NCBI GenBank assembly: GCA_902763615.1
Contig: CACWSX010000037.1
Location: 1 to 49,734 of the forward strand
DNA length: 49,734 nucleotides
Direction: 5' to 3'
Source: an uncultured Prevotellaceae bacterium
Lineage (GTDB): Bacteria > Bacteroidota > Bacteroidia > Bacteroidales > Bacteroidaceae
In this document: in pieces, positions 16,569 through 27,168 of the stretch
Numbering within the stretch: the stretch's first letter is position 1
Layout of the letters: each line of letters starts with the position of its first letter
Translations under genes and position numbers: made by a program
Notes under the pieces: generated by a model
What the model was told of the DNA's origin: nothing
The model's database searches: none
The model's input: the letters and a program-made list of their open reading frames with translations, nothing else

Positions 16569-16595
16569 AAAATGCGTCGCATTTTTTATCTCTTA
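16559..16595 (+). promoter_or_regulatory. perfect 18-bp inverted repeat over the def stop and TPR start
   Basis: The arms 16559-16576 and 16578-16595 are exact reverse complements around one central base. The left arm holds the def TAA (16566-16568) and the TPR-gene ATG (16572-16574). In RNA this makes a hairpin of about 17 bp with a 3-base loop and a U-rich 3' side, hiding the start codon. It could attenuate the downstream gene, couple translation, or be a binding site for a dimeric protein. Confidence 0.75.
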
Positions 16596-18524
16596 TTCTT
16601 CTGGCCTCTGGTTGTCAGTGCACAATACAACATCGATAGGCTGGTGATGATAGGGCGTTCGGCACTCTATTATGAGGATTACGTGCTCTCTATCCAGTAT
16701 TTTAACCAGGCGATCTCGGCTAAACCCTATCTTTACGAACCTTGGTATTTCAGGGGCATTGCGAAATACTATCTGGATGACTATCGGGGTGCGGAAAGCG
16801 ACTGCACAGAGGCCATCGAGCGCAATCCCTATGTCGTGGGGCTTTACGAGTTGCGTGGCCTCTGTCGTATCAACCAGAAGAAATATGCCGCTGCTATCGA
16901 TGATTATACTAAAGCTCTTCGCTATGATCCGGAAAGTCAGAACCTGTGGCATAATCGCATCCTTTGTCGTATTCAGGAGAAGGATTACGAGCGGGGCCTG
17001 GCGGAAATCGATACCATGCTTCAGCGTTGGTCGAAGTATGCGAGAGCCTATTCGATGCAGGCGGAGATCTATCTGTTGCAGAAAGACACGGCACGGGCTG
17101 TAAAATCGTTAGACACGAGTCTAGAACTCGATCCTTATGATGGCGGTACCTGGGCTGAAAGGGCCATTATCAGCTTGGCTCATCAACAATGGAAGGAGGG
17201 AGAAGGCTTTCTCGATAAGTCGATTCATCTGCTGCCCAAGCATGCAGGCAACTATATTAACCGTGCTTTGGCACGTTATAACCAGAACAATTTGCGAGGA
17301 GCGATGGCGGATTATGATACCGCACTCGACCTGGATCCGAATAATTTCCTCGGCCATTATAACCGAGGCCTGTTACGTGCACAGGTGGGTGATGACAATA
17401 GAGGTATCGAGGACTTCGATTTCGTGCTGCGTCTGGAGCCTAATGACCTGATGGCGCTCTTCAACCGTGCGCTGCTGTTGGAACAGACGGGTGATTTGCG
17501 GGGGGCTATCCGCGACTATTCGAAGGTGATTGAGGAATTTCCTAATTTCTGGTTCGGCTTGGAGCATCGCGCTTCCTGTTATCGTCGCTTGGGCAATACC
17601 AGACAGGCTGAGCTCGACGAGTTTCGTATCCTCAAGGCACAGATGGACAAACGCTATGGTGGCAAGCAGCCGAGGCTCTCGAAACGCCAGATGCGAAGAA
17701 AGAGTGATACTGACCCTGACAAATACAATCAGCTGGTGGTGGCCGACGAACAGCAGGTGGAGCACGAATACAAGAGCGATTATCGCGGAAAGGTGCAGAA
17801 TCGTAGGGTGGAAGTGGGCTTGCAGCCGATGTTCGCCTTGTCGTTCTATGCCGTCAGGGATGAAATGCATACTTATATTCCCTTCGATAAAGATGTGGAG
17901 GGCTTTAATTTGCAGTCGAAATCGAGACCTTTGCAGATCGGATGCACTCAGCCGACGATCAATGAGGAGAGAATGCGCCGTCATATTGCTTTCATCGACT
18001 CTGTGACGACGGCAATCGCCGATACGAAAGGGGATGCGCGTGTCAAACCATTGCTGATGCTCAGGGCTGTGGCCTATAGCGGCATCCGGAATTTCGACAA
18101 TGCTATCGACGACCTCTCCACACTCCAACAGTTGGACTCTGCCTCTGTGCTGGCGTATTGGCAGCGGGCTGTTTGTCAGGCCAAACTGAATGAATTCAAT
18201 GCATCGCAGGGCACGAATATCGAACTCAAATCGGCTAATGTGCTGAGTGACTTGTGTGAGGCCTTGAAGTATTCGCCACAGAATCCCTACTTATATTATA
18301 ATAGAGGGTGCCACTATGCGCAACGGAAGGATTATCAGCGGGCTATCGACGATTTCAGTCGGGCTATTGAACTAGATGGAAACATCCCTGAGGCCTACTA
18401 TAACCGGGGTATCGTCTATCTGCAGGCTGAGAAGACGACAGAAGGTGTCGCCGACCTCTCGAAAGCAGGTGAATTGGGGCTCTACGATGCCTATAGCATC
18501 ATCAAGAAGTACCGTGAGAAATAA
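16572..18524 (+). CDS. exported TPR-repeat protein
   Basis: The product has 650 residues. A signal peptide (about 1-17, ending VVSAQ) is followed by two TPR arrays: about 20-340 (units such as PYLYEPWYFRGIAKYYLDDY and NFLGHYNRGLLRAQVGD) and about 480-640 (PQNPYLYYNRGCHYAQRKDY). A charged, less regular linker (about 355-470) separates them. TPRs bind proteins or assemble complexes; the partner is unknown. The start codon lies inside a perfect hairpin, 3 bases after def. Confidence 0.8.
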   Translation: MRRIFYLLFFWPLVVSAQYNIDRLVMIGRSALYYEDYVLSIQYFNQAISAKPYLYEPWYFRGIAKYYLDDYRGAESDCTEAIERNPYVVGLYELRGLCRINQKKYAAAIDDYTKALRYDPESQNLWHNRILCRIQEKDYERGLAEIDTMLQRWSKYARAYSMQAEIYLLQKDTARAVKSLDTSLELDPYDGGTWAERAIISLAHQQWKEGEGFLDKSIHLLPKHAGNYINRALARYNQNNLRGAMADYDTALDLDPNNFLGHYNRGLLRAQVGDDNRGIEDFDFVLRLEPNDLMALFNRALLLEQTGDLRGAIRDYSKVIEEFPNFWFGLEHRASCYRRLGNTRQAELDEFRILKAQMDKRYGGKQPRLSKRQMRRKSDTDPDKYNQLVVADEQQVEHEYKSDYRGKVQNRRVEVGLQPMFALSFYAVRDEMHTYIPFDKDVEGFNLQSKSRPLQIGCTQPTINEERMRRHIAFIDSVTTAIADTKGDARVKPLLMLRAVAYSGIRNFDNAIDDLSTLQQLDSASVLAYWQRAVCQAKLNEFNASQGTNIELKSANVLSDLCEALKYSPQNPYLYYNRGCHYAQRKDYQRAIDDFSRAIELDGNIPEAYYNRGIVYLQAEKTTEGVADLSKAGELGLYDAYSIIKKYREK

Positions 18525-18563
18525 TCTTTTGCGTAAAAGTTTGCGGGATTCGTGAAAATGTAG

Positions 18564-18571
18564 TAACTTTG
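18564..18571 (+). promoter_or_regulatory. -7 element of thrS
   Basis: TAACTTTG lies 34 bases before the thrS ATG. Confidence 0.6.
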
Positions 18572-18605
18572 CACGCAATTTCAAATTCAAACATATATTG
18601 TAGAT

Positions 18606-20549
18606 ATGATTAACATTACTTTCCCAGACGGATCTGTTCGTTCGTATGAGCAGGGCGTGACTGGTTTTCAGATTGCAGAGAGCATCTCTCCGGCTCTCGC
18701 ACGCAGCGTTGTAAGTTGTGGAGTAAACGGTGAGACCGTAGAGCTGAATCGTCCTATCAATGAGGACGCCACGATTGAACTCTACAAGTTCGATGACGAG
18801 CAGGGTAAGCATACCTTCTGGCACACCTCAGCCCACCTTCTGGCAGAGGCCTTGCAGGAGTTGTATCCTGGCATACAGTTTGGCTTCGGACCTGCTGTCG
18901 AGAATGGTTTCTTCTATGATGTGCTGTTGAAGGACGGCGAGAGCATCAAGGAGAGCGACTTCCCGAAGATTGAGGCAAAGATGAAGGAACTGGCAGGCAA
19001 GAAAGAGCCCGTGGTTCGCAAGGAGGTGGCTAAGGCCGATGCCCTGAAGCAGTTTGCAGAGTGGGGGCAGACCTACAAGTGCGAGCACATCGAGCAGGAT
19101 CTTGAGGACGGTTCTATCACGACCTATACACAGGGTAACTTCACCGATCTCTGTCGTGGTCCGCACCTCGTGGATACCGGCGAGATCAAGGCTGTGAAGC
19201 TGACATCTGTAGCAGGTGCCTTCTGGCGTGGTGATGCCAACCGCGAGCAGATGCAACGTCTGTATGGTATCTCTTTCCCCAAGAAGAAGATGCTTGACGA
19301 GTATCTGGAGATGTTGGAGGAGGCCAAGAAGCGTGACCATCGTAAGATTGGTATGGAGATGGAATTGTTTATGTTCTCCGATAAGGTCGGTAAGGGTCTT
19401 CCCATCTGGCTCCCCAAGGGAACAGAACTTCGTCTGCGCTTGCAGGATCACTTGCGCAAGGTTCAGAAACGATTTGGTTATCAGGAGGTTATTACACCGC
19501 ACATTGGTTCAAAGAGCCTCTACGTTACTTCTGGCCACTATGCGCATTATGGCAAGGATTCGTTCCAGCCTATCCATACGCCCGAGGAGGATGAAGAGTA
19601 TATGCTGAAGCCAATGAACTGTCCTCACCACTGCGAGATTTTCGCTTGGAAGCCTCGTTCATATCGCGACCTGCCCCTGCGTATTGCAGAGTTTGGTACG
19701 GTGTATCGTTATGAGCAGAGTGGTGAGTTGCACGGCTTGACACGTGTTCGTTCGTTTACGCAGGACGATGCCCACCTGTTCTGTCGTCCTGACCAGGTAA
19801 AGCAAGAGTTCCTGAATGTGATGGATATCATTGGTATCGTACTGACAGCCTTCGGTTTCAACTTCGAGGCCCAGATTTCGTTGCGTGATCCTAACGACCA
19901 CGATAAGTACGTAGGTACTGATGAGGACTGGGCGCTGGCTGAGAAGGCTATTGTCGAGGCTTGTCAGGAGAAAGGCCTGCCTGCTAAGGTGGAATATGGT
20001 GAAGCTGCTTTCTATGGTCCTAAGCTCGACTTCATGATCAAGGATGCTATTGGCCGTCGTTGGCAATTGGGTACGATTCAGGTGGACTACAACCTGCCAA
20101 AGCGCTTCCAGCTGGAGTATACCGATGAGGATAACACGAAGAAGACGCCTGTGATGATCCACCGTGCTCCATTCGGCTCTCTTGAGCGTTTCTGTGCTGT
20201 GCTCATCGAGCATACCAGTGGTCACTTCCCCCTCTGGCTTACGCCTGATCAGGTGGCTATCCTGCCGCTTTCGGAGAAGTATAACGACTATGCACAGGAG
20301 GTTGCCAAGAAGTTCGATATGGGTGGCGTGCGTGCTACCATCGACCTGCGTAACGAGAAGTTAGGTCGTAAGATCCGCGACAACGAGCTGAAGCGTATCC
20401 CCTATATGGTGATCGTCGGCGAAAAGGAAGCTGCTGACGGTACAGTAGCCGTCCGGCCGCAGGGTGGTGGTGAACAAAGTGTAAAGACCATCCAGGAGTT
20501 CATCGACGAGGTGAACGCCCGTGTTGCAGAAATGACGAAAGACTTCTAA
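18606..20549 (+). CDS. thrS: threonyl-tRNA synthetase
   Basis: The product has 647 residues, a normal length. The TGS domain covers about 1-60. The editing domain contains [16 protein letters not shown]. The class II core has the zinc-site motif [10 protein letters not shown], motif 2 [20 protein letters not shown] and motif 3 [12 protein letters not shown]. The anticodon-binding domain is C-terminal ([17 protein letters not shown]). infC follows after its own promoter, so the order thrS-infC-rpmI-rplT matches many bacteria. Confidence 0.97.
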   Translation: MINITFPDGSVRSYEQGVTGFQIAESISPALARSVVSCGVNGETVELNRPINEDATIELYKFDDEQGKHTFWHTSAHLLAEALQELYPGIQFGFGPAVENGFFYDVLLKDGESIKESDFPKIEAKMKELAGKKEPVVRKEVAKADALKQFAEWGQTYKCEHIEQDLEDGSITTYTQGNFTDLCRGPHLVDTGEIKAVKLTSVAGAFWRGDANREQMQRLYGISFPKKKMLDEYLEMLEEAKKRDHRKIGMEMELFMFSDKVGKGLPIWLPKGTELRLRLQDHLRKVQKRFGYQEVITPHIGSKSLYVTSGHYAHYGKDSFQPIHTPEEDEEYMLKPMNCPHHCEIFAWKPRSYRDLPLRIAEFGTVYRYEQSGELHGLTRVRSFTQDDAHLFCRPDQVKQEFLNVMDIIGIVLTAFGFNFEAQISLRDPNDHDKYVGTDEDWALAEKAIVEACQEKGLPAKVEYGEAAFYGPKLDFMIKDAIGRRWQLGTIQVDYNLPKRFQLEYTDEDNTKKTPVMIHRAPFGSLERFCAVLIEHTSGHFPLWLTPDQVAILPLSEKYNDYAQEVAKKFDMGGVRATIDLRNEKLGRKIRDNELKRIPYMVIVGEKEAADGTVAVRPQGGGEQSVKTIQEFIDEVNARVAEMTKDF

Positions 20550-20594
20550 AATAAAAAAAAGAGGAAAAAATTTGGTTAATTCGCTGAAAGTTAG

Positions 20595-20602
20595 TACCTT
20601 TG
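20595..20602 (+). promoter_or_regulatory. -7 element of infC
   Basis: TACCTTTG lies 26 bases before the infC ATG. Confidence 0.6.
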
Positions 20603-20627
20603 CACCCGATTTTCTAAAAAATAGTTG

Positions 20628-21335
20628 ATGAAGAATGACAAACTGAAGAATCAGTACCGAATCAACGAGCAGATTCGAGTACGTGAAGTCCGCATCGTCG
20701 GTGACAATGGCAGCACCGTTGTTCCTATCCGTGATGCATTGAATATGGCCCGTGATGAGGGTGTCGATCTCGTAGAGATTTCACCTAACGCCAATCCCCC
20801 AGTCTGTCGACTCATCGATTACTCCAAGTTCCTTTACCAGCAGAAGAAGCGCCAGAAGGAAATGAAGGCCAAGCAGGTAAAGGTGGAGGTGAAGGAAATT
20901 CGTTTCGGTCCTCAGACCGATGAGCACGACTATCAGTTCAAACTGAAGCATGCCAAGGAGTTCCTTGAGGAAGGCAATAAGGTTCGAGCTTATGTGTTCT
21001 TCCGCGGACGCTCTATCCTGTTCAAGGAGCAAGGTGAGGTGTTGTTGCTGCGTTTCGCCAATGATCTGGAGGAAGTAGGTAAGGTGGAGTCGATGCCATC
21101 GCTCGAAGGTAAGAAGATGTTCATCTACCTGGCTCCGAAGAAGGCAGGCGAGAAGAAGAAAAGTCAGCAGGCCCGTGACCGTGAGGCCGCAGAAGCGGAG
21201 GCCAAGGAAGCTAAGAAGGCTCAGACTCAGCCGAAGGAGGAGATTGATGCAGAGACTCCTGCAAACGGTGGGTTGTTCGCCAATGCTAAGATCAGTGCTG
21301 ATGCGCTGAAGAAATTGACAGAGACAGAAGAATAA
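20628..21335 (+). CDS. infC: translation initiation factor IF-3
   Basis: The product has 235 residues. The N-terminal domain begins near [16 protein letters not shown] and contains [20 protein letters not shown] basic linker ([13 protein letters not shown]) joins the C-domain ([40 protein letters not shown]). About 55 extra residues rich in Lys, Glu and Ala extend the C-terminus, as is common in this phylum. IF-3 binds the 30S subunit and checks the initiator tRNA. I chose the ATG at 20628 rather than the TTG three bases earlier. Confidence 0.95.
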   Translation: MKNDKLKNQYRINEQIRVREVRIVGDNGSTVVPIRDALNMARDEGVDLVEISPNANPPVCRLIDYSKFLYQQKKRQKEMKAKQVKVEVKEIRFGPQTDEHDYQFKLKHAKEFLEEGNKVRAYVFFRGRSILFKEQGEVLLLRFANDLEEVGKVESMPSLEGKKMFIYLAPKKAGEKKKSQQARDREAAEAEAKEAKKAQTQPKEEIDAETPANGGLFANAKISADALKKLTETEE

Positions 21336-21403
21336 AGGTGCGCTGCGCCCGGTATATGCGTTGCCACCGCTTTAATTAATAACAATTAAATTTTTAAAAA
21401 ACA

Positions 21404-21565
21404 ATGCCAAAAGTAAAGACAAATTCCGGTGCCAAGAAGAGATTCTCATTCACCGGTACAGGTAAGGTTAAGAGAAATCACGCTTACCACAGCCACATTC
21501 TGACAAAGAAGACCAAGAAGCAGAAGCGCAATCTTGTGCACTCTCAAAGCGTAAGAGAATTTTGA
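21404..21565 (+). pseudogene. rpmI: ribosomal protein L35, C-terminus lost
   Basis: The first ~46 residues are clear bL35 ([20 protein letters not shown], then [20 protein letters not shown]). The expected ~18-residue end is missing. Seven unrelated codons follow and the frame stops at 21563-21565, 53 codons in all instead of about 65. Those codons are the start region of rplT read in another frame. The end of rpmI, the intergenic gap and the start of rplT thus seem to be deleted together. A sequence or assembly error is a serious alternative. Confidence 0.8.
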
Positions 21566-21855
21566 AGCTTACCCGTGGCTACTTTGGAGCCCGTAAGAAT
21601 GTTTGGACAGTAGCAAAGAATACCTGGGAGAAGGGTCTGACCTATGCCTACCGTGATCGTCGTAACAAGAAACGCGTATTCCGCAGTTTGTGGATTCAGC
21701 GTATCAATGCTGCTGCTCGTCTGGAGGGCATGAGCTACAGTGTCCTGATGGGCAAGCTCACCAAGGCTGGTATCGAGATTAACCGCAAGGTGCTCGCTGA
21801 CCTCGCTATGAACAATCCCGAGGCTTTCAAGGCCATCGTGGAGAAGGTTAAGTAA
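21562..21855 (+). pseudogene. rplT: ribosomal protein L20, N-terminus lost
   Basis: From [20 protein letters not shown] to the end ([15 protein letters not shown]) this is clear bL20. In the same frame RKRIL just upstream also matches, up to about base 21544. The usual first ~12 residues (MPRSVNHVAS...) and their ATG are absent. The only nearby in-frame start is the TTG at 21562. bL20 is needed for 50S assembly, and the lost N-terminal extension contacts 23S rRNA, so either the gene is defective or the sequence has an artefact. Confidence 0.8.
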
Positions 21856-21880
21856 GCGAGGGATTGCCTTCAAAATAAAG

Positions 21881-21914
21881 CAGGTGCCATCATCGTGATG
21901 GCACCTGTTTTTTT
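21881..21914 (+). terminator. terminator after rplT
   Basis: A perfect 12-bp stem (CAGGTGCCATCA with TGATGGCACCTG, 3-base loop) is followed by seven T bases. It ends 2 bases after the stop of the facing gene begins. Confidence 0.9.
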
Positions 21915-22341
21915 ATTTCCTTCGTTTAAGTTCTAAAGTTTTAGGTATCTTCTGCCATTTACTGTTCTTTGGCACCTTGAGAGTAGAGCCGCTTTCTTGT
22001 TTGAGAATGTAAATGGAGTCATTCTTACGGATGAGGGTAGCGGTGAGGTCCTCAGAACCGTAATCGTTAATCATGTCGAGCGTAGCCGTTTTGCTGTCTT
22101 TTATCCTGGCTGAGGTGACTACCCAGCAGAAGGAATTGTTCTTTTTACCGAGATAGCCGGGCAGCGTACCATAGAGTTCCTGACCTGGCACTTTGATGTC
22201 CTCGTCGTAGAGGTTGATGCGCAGATAGACTTCATACTCATTATTATATAGGTACGCGCGAAATGCTGTACTGTCTTTTTGCTCAGCAAAGGTACTGATA
22301 GTCAGCCATAAAGCGATGATCGTAAGACAAGTTTTTCTCAT
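21913..22341 (-). CDS. small secreted protein of unknown function
   Basis: The product has 142 residues. A signal peptide (MRKTCLTIIALWLTISTFAE) is followed by a beta-rich domain of about 120 residues (RAYLYNNEYEVYLRINLYDE) and a basic end (KTLELKRRK). I do not recognise the family. It is monocistronic with its own -7 box and faces rplT across a shared terminator. Confidence 0.65.
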   Translation of the reverse strand: MRKTCLTIIALWLTISTFAEQKDSTAFRAYLYNNEYEVYLRINLYDEDIKVPGQELYGTLPGYLGKKNNSFCWVVTSARIKDSKTATLDMINDYGSEDLTATLIRKNDSIYILKQESGSTLKVPKNSKWQKIPKTLELKRRK

Positions 22342-22360
22342 GCTTAACTCATTTTGGGGG

Positions 22361-22368
22361 CAAAGATA
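22361..22368 (-). promoter_or_regulatory. -7 element of the small secreted protein gene
   Basis: TATCTTTG on the minus strand lies 20 bases before the ATG. Confidence 0.6.
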
Positions 22369-22444
22369 CCAAATCTAAATCAATAAAATGCAAATTGAAT
22401 AGAAAATAGTTGGAAAAGTAAGGGAGTTTTTAGATTTTTTTAAG

Positions 22445-22452
22445 TACCTTTG
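22445..22452 (+). promoter_or_regulatory. -7 element of the glycogen synthase gene
   Basis: TACCTTTG lies 21 bases before the ATG. Confidence 0.6.
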
Positions 22453-22472
22453 CACCGTTTATAATTATAACA

Positions 22473-24218
22473 ATGGTAAAAAGTCTTTTGAAGCCCGACT
22501 ACATTTTTGAATCGAGTTGGGAAGTTTGTAATAAAGTTGGTGGAATCTATACAGTCCTTTCGACACGTGCCAAGACTTTGCAGAAGGCACATCAGGATAA
22601 AGTGATATTTATCGGTCCGGGTTTGTGGAAACGGGAGGACGGTAACTACACAAAGGAGGAGAGTCCTTATTTTAGGGAAGATCCCTCTCTCTTTGCCGAG
22701 TGGCAACGGGAGGCTAGGGAGAACGGCCTTCATGTAAGGGTAGGGCGTTGGACGGTGCCTGGAGAACCTATTGCCATCTTAGTAGACTTTGTACCATATT
22801 TCGAGAAAAAGAATGAGATTTACGGTTGGTTGTGGGAAAAGTATCAGGTCGACTCACTACATGCCTATGGTGATTATGATGAGGCCTCAATGTTCTCGTA
22901 TGCTGCCGCATTAGTGGTAGAGAGTTTTTTTGAGTGGAAAAAGAAAAGCGGTGAATGGAATAAGGCTACCAAGGTGATTTATCACGCTAATGAGTGGATG
23001 TGTGGTCTGGGTGCCCTTTATATTAACAATAAGCTACCTCAGATCGGAACTATCTTCACTACCCATGCCACGAGCATCGGTCGTTCGATTGCCGGTAATA
23101 TGAAACCGCTTTATGATTATCTTTTTGCCTATAATGGTGATCAGATGGCAGGCGAGCTGAATATGCAGAGCAAGCACTCCATAGAGAAGCAGACTGCTCA
23201 TTATGTGGACTGCTTCACAACCGTGAGCGATATTACGGCCAAAGAGTGTGTAGAATTGCTGGATAAGCCTGTCGACGTGGTGCTCCCGAATGGCTTTGAC
23301 GATAGTTTTGTACCGTCGGCTGCATTGTTTACGAAGAAACGCAAGGCTGCCCGTAAGAAACTGTTGGATGTGGCTAATGCGCTGTTGGGTGAGCAGCTGG
23401 ATGATGATACACTCATCGTTTCGACATCTGGCCGTTACGAATTCCGCAACAAGGGTATTGATGTGTTTGTCGAGGCCATGAACCGTCTATTGCGCGATAA
23501 GGATCTGAAGAAGAAGCTTGTCGCCTTTATTGAAGTGCCGGGATGGGTAGGCGAGCCTCGCAAGGATTTACAGGAAAGACTTGCTCAGATAGCTCAGAGT
23601 TCTCAGAATCATCGGAAAAGTCCGGTATTCACAACTCCCCTTGAAGTGCCTCAGGTCACACACTGGCTTCACAACATGAGCCACGACAATGTGTTGGGCA
23701 TGTTGAAGTATTTCGATATGCACAATCAAAAGGGCGATCATGTGAAAGTCATCTTCCTACCTTGTTATCTTGATGGTAAGGACGGCATTCTGAATATGAC
23801 CTACTATGATATCGTGCTTGGCAATGATCTATGCATCTATCCTTCCTATTACGAGCCTTGGGGATATACCCCGTTGGAGGCTATAGCTTTTAAGGTTCCT
23901 TGCATCACTACCGATTTGGCAGGTTTCGGCCTCTGGGCAAACTCCGTGTTTGGCAAGTATGGCGAGATTCAGGATGGCGTAAAGGTGATTCATCGCACAG
24001 ACTATAACTATTCGGAAGTCGCCGACATGATTAAGGATACTGTAGCAGAATACTCCTCCTTCACTAAGAAACAGGTGGACGAGGCCCGTAAGCATGCTGG
24101 CGAATTGTCGAAGAAGGCATTATGGAGCGAGTTCATCAAGTTCTATGAAGAGGCTTATGATATCGCACTCCGTAGGGCTGAAGAGAGAAAAGAAAAAATA
24201 AAAGACTTATATAATTAA
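22473..24218 (+). CDS. GT3-type glycogen synthase
   Basis: The product has 581 residues. The N-terminus (FESSWEVCNKVGGIYTVLST) matches the GT3 family, the eukaryote-like glycogen synthases, rather than bacterial GlgA. The C-terminal Rossmann half holds YPSYYEPWGYTPLEAIAFKV, where the Glu contacts the nucleotide sugar. It elongates alpha-1,4-glucan, probably from UDP-glucose. The protein is cytoplasmic. The phosphorylase gene starts 12 bases downstream, so synthesis and breakdown of storage glucan are encoded in one operon. Confidence 0.9.
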   Translation: MVKSLLKPDYIFESSWEVCNKVGGIYTVLSTRAKTLQKAHQDKVIFIGPGLWKREDGNYTKEESPYFREDPSLFAEWQREARENGLHVRVGRWTVPGEPIAILVDFVPYFEKKNEIYGWLWEKYQVDSLHAYGDYDEASMFSYAAALVVESFFEWKKKSGEWNKATKVIYHANEWMCGLGALYINNKLPQIGTIFTTHATSIGRSIAGNMKPLYDYLFAYNGDQMAGELNMQSKHSIEKQTAHYVDCFTTVSDITAKECVELLDKPVDVVLPNGFDDSFVPSAALFTKKRKAARKKLLDVANALLGEQLDDDTLIVSTSGRYEFRNKGIDVFVEAMNRLLRDKDLKKKLVAFIEVPGWVGEPRKDLQERLAQIAQSSQNHRKSPVFTTPLEVPQVTHWLHNMSHDNVLGMLKYFDMHNQKGDHVKVIFLPCYLDGKDGILNMTYYDIVLGNDLCIYPSYYEPWGYTPLEAIAFKVPCITTDLAGFGLWANSVFGKYGEIQDGVKVIHRTDYNYSEVADMIKDTVAEYSSFTKKQVDEARKHAGELSKKALWSEFIKFYEEAYDIALRRAEERKEKIKDLYN

Positions 24219-24229
24219 TTTAAGAAATT

Positions 24230-26809
24230 ATGAAAATTAAAGCAGATTACACAAATGCTCCCTCTTGGAAGATTCTGACCGTTAAGGCCACTCTGCCAGA
24301 GCAGTTGAAGTGTTTGGACGAGATTGCCCACAATATGTGGTGGGTGTGGAACTACGAGGCTCGTGACTTGTTCCGTGACCTTGACCCTCAGCTTTACCAT
24401 GATGTAAAGCATAACCCCGTGATGTTGCTTGAGCGTCTGAGTTTTGCCCGTAAAGAAGAGATCTTAAAGGATAAGGCGCTGATGAAGCGCGTGAAGAATG
24501 TTTATGATTCGTTCCGTAAGTACATAGATGTGAAGCCCGATTCAAAGCGTCCTTCAGTAGCTTATTTCTGCATGGAGTATGGTATCCACTCTGCCTTAAA
24601 GATTTATTCAGGTGGTCTGGGTATGCTGGCTGGTGACTATGTGAAGGAAGCTTCAGATTCAAATGTAGATATGTGTGCTGTCGGTTTTCTGTATCGTTTC
24701 GGCTATTTCACACAGAGCCTCTCGATGGATGGTCAGCAAATTGCTAATTACGAGACTCAGAACTTTGGTTCGCTGCCCATCGTGCGTCAGCTTGACAACG
24801 ATGGTAATCCAATGGTTGTAGATGTGCCTTATACCAACTATCAGGTTCATGCTTATGTCTGGCGTGTGAACGTGGGCCGTGTGAAACTTTATCTGCTTGA
24901 CACCGACAACGAGATGAACTCTGATTTCGACAAGCCTATTACCCACAGTCTTTATGGTGGCGACTGGGAGAATCGTCTGAAGCAGGAAATTCTGCTGGGT
25001 ATCGGTGGTATGTTGCTGTTGAAAAAACTGGGCATCAAGAAAGATATCTATCACTGTAACGAGGGTCATGCAGCTCTTTGCAACCTGCAGCGTTTGTGCG
25101 ACTATATCGAGGAGGACGGCCTGACATTCAACCAGGCTCTTGAGCTGGTTCGTGCTTCAGGTCTCTATACCGTTCATACACCAGTGCCTGCTGGTCACGA
25201 CTACTTCGATGAGGGCCTATTTGGTAAGTATATGGGTGGTTATCCCCAGAAACTTGGTATCTCATGGGATGAGTTCGTTGGCATGGGACGTACCAATCCT
25301 GATGATAAGGGCGAGAAGTTCTGTATGTCGACCTTCGCTTGTAACACCTGTCAGGAGGTGAATGGTGTGTCGATGCTTCACGGCTGGGTATCTCAGAAGA
25401 TGTTCGCTCCCATCTGGAGTGGCTATTATCCTGAGGAGAACCATGTAGGCTATGTGACTAATGGTGTACACTTCCCCACATGGTGTGCTGCAGAGTGGCT
25501 GAAGGTCTATGCCAAGTACTTCAATCCTAAGCACTTGAGCGATCAGTCAAACGAGGAGATTTGGCATGGTATATACAACTGTCCTGATGAGGAGATCTGG
25601 GAGACACGTAAGGCTTTGAAGAACAAGCTCTTCGAGTATATCAAGGAGCAGTTCCGTGAGACTTGGCTGAAGAACCAAGGCGATCCCTCACGTGTAGTCA
25701 ATCTTCTTGGTATGTTCAATCCCGATGCACTGGTGATTGGCTTCTGCCGTCGTTTCGCTACTTACAAGCGTGCTCACCTGCTGTTTACCGATCTCGATCG
25801 TCTCAGCAAGATTGTCAACGATCCAGAGCATCCCGTTGTATTCCTTTTTGCAGGTAAGGCTCACCCTGCTGATGGTGCAGGACAAGGTTTGATAAAGAGG
25901 ATATTCGAGATCTCGCAGCGTCCTGAGTTCATGGGTAAGGTCATCTTCCTGGAGGACTACGACTTCCTGCTGGCTCGTCGTTTGGTTTCTGGTGTTGATA
26001 TCTGGATGAACACTCCAACACGTCCGTTGGAGGCCTCTGGTACCTCTGGTGAGAAGGCTGAGATGAACGGTGTTGTGAACCTCAGTGTGAAGGATGGCTG
26101 GTGGCTGGAAGGCTATCGTGAGGGTGCCGGCTGGGCACTCACTGAGAAGCGTACCTATCAGAATCAGGGTTATCAGGACCAACTCGATGCAGCTACTATC
26201 TATAATCTGCTGGAGAACGAGATTGTTCCGCTTTACTACAATAAAGATAAGAAAGGTGTTTCTAAGGGGTGGATCAAGGTTATCAAAAACTCGATTGCCC
26301 AGATTGCGCCTCACTATACAATGAAGCGTCAGCTTGACGATTACTATTCTAAGTTCTATGAGAAGGAGGCCAAGCGCTTCAAGGAACTCTCTAAGAATGA
26401 TAACCGTTTGGCTAAGGAGATTGCTCAGTGGAAGGAGACTGTTGCTGAGCGTTGGGATGCCATCAGCGTGGTATCTGCTGAGTCTACGGCTCCTGCTTCT
26501 GGTCTGCATCTTACTGGTGAGAATTACACCCTGCGCTATGTCATCAACGAACAGGGTCTTGACGATGCCGTTGCATTGGAGAAGGTGAATGTATATACTG
26601 ATGAGAATGGCGAGGATCATGTGTTCTCGATTGAGCCGCTGAAGATGGTAGGTCACGAGGGTAACAATTACACCTTCGAGGTGGTTCACTCACCCAAGCA
26701 GGCAGGCCAGTACAAGAGTGCCGTCCGTATGTATCCGAAGAACAAGAACCTGCCCCACCGTCAGGACTTCTGTTACGTGAAGTGGCTGGAACTTCCCTTG
26801 TTCAACTAA
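24230..26809 (+). CDS. glgP: alpha-glucan phosphorylase (GT35, DUF3417)
   Basis: The product has 859 residues. A DUF3417 domain covers about 1-120 ([20 protein letters not shown]). The GT35 phosphorylase core follows. The pyridoxal-phosphate Lys is probably Lys609 in [14 protein letters not shown], which lines up with the family motif. It releases glucose-1-phosphate from glycogen or maltodextrin. It has no signal peptide. It follows the GT3 synthase by 12 bases and ends at a strong terminator. Confidence 0.93.
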   Translation: MKIKADYTNAPSWKILTVKATLPEQLKCLDEIAHNMWWVWNYEARDLFRDLDPQLYHDVKHNPVMLLERLSFARKEEILKDKALMKRVKNVYDSFRKYIDVKPDSKRPSVAYFCMEYGIHSALKIYSGGLGMLAGDYVKEASDSNVDMCAVGFLYRFGYFTQSLSMDGQQIANYETQNFGSLPIVRQLDNDGNPMVVDVPYTNYQVHAYVWRVNVGRVKLYLLDTDNEMNSDFDKPITHSLYGGDWENRLKQEILLGIGGMLLLKKLGIKKDIYHCNEGHAALCNLQRLCDYIEEDGLTFNQALELVRASGLYTVHTPVPAGHDYFDEGLFGKYMGGYPQKLGISWDEFVGMGRTNPDDKGEKFCMSTFACNTCQEVNGVSMLHGWVSQKMFAPIWSGYYPEENHVGYVTNGVHFPTWCAAEWLKVYAKYFNPKHLSDQSNEEIWHGIYNCPDEEIWETRKALKNKLFEYIKEQFRETWLKNQGDPSRVVNLLGMFNPDALVIGFCRRFATYKRAHLLFTDLDRLSKIVNDPEHPVVFLFAGKAHPADGAGQGLIKRIFEISQRPEFMGKVIFLEDYDFLLARRLVSGVDIWMNTPTRPLEASGTSGEKAEMNGVVNLSVKDGWWLEGYREGAGWALTEKRTYQNQGYQDQLDAATIYNLLENEIVPLYYNKDKKGVSKGWIKVIKNSIAQIAPHYTMKRQLDDYYSKFYEKEAKRFKELSKNDNRLAKEIAQWKETVAERWDAISVVSAESTAPASGLHLTGENYTLRYVINEQGLDDAVALEKVNVYTDENGEDHVFSIEPLKMVGHEGNNYTFEVVHSPKQAGQYKSAVRMYPKNKNLPHRQDFCYVKWLELPLFN

Positions 26810-26821
26810 TCAATAAAGAAT

Positions 26822-26849
26822 CCCTCGCTCATTTGGGCGAGGGTTTTTT
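26822..26849 (+). terminator. terminator of the glycogen operon
   Basis: CCCTCGC pairs with GCGAGGG, followed by six T bases. It overlaps the last bases of the facing lipoprotein gene. Confidence 0.85.
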
Positions 26850-27168
26850 ATTTTTCTGAATAGTTCTCGAGAATATATTTTCCGAGATCATTGTCCTTGT
26901 TACGTTCTGCACAATTACGGATTGCTTGTTTCATCCGCTGATCGATACTATCGATGTCGTGTAGCAGACTCTTTTGCATTTCTTCGGAAGTATACGGACT
27001 CTGGTGGATGACGTTAACGATATTCTGAATCTTCTGGCTACATTCTTGAATGGTATCGTTCAACGCCTGCCACTCTCGTATCTGTCGTTGCTTGGAAGAA
27101 AATTGGCAGCCCGTCATTAGGATAATCAGGACTGCCAATGCTATTAATTTAGATGAGATAGAGGTCAC
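26848..27168 (-). CDS. small lipoprotein of unknown function
   Basis: The product has 106 residues. The lipoprotein signal ends ILMTGC (Cys at 21). The rest is helical and charged (QIREWQALNDTIQECSQKIQ, SIDQRMKQAIRNC), probably a coiled coil. The start overlaps the end of prs by 20 bases, so it is the third gene of the ThiE-like/prs operon. The family is not recognised. Confidence 0.65.
   Translation of the reverse strand: MTSISSKLIALAVLIILMTGCQFSSKQRQIREWQALNDTIQECSQKIQNIVNVIHQSPYTSEEMQKSLLHDIDSIDQRMKQAIRNCAERNKDNDLGKYILENYSEK

Noticed and set aside
25688-26689. 333-residue frame antisense to the phosphorylase gene
   Set aside because: The GT35 gene on the other strand explains the sequence completely.
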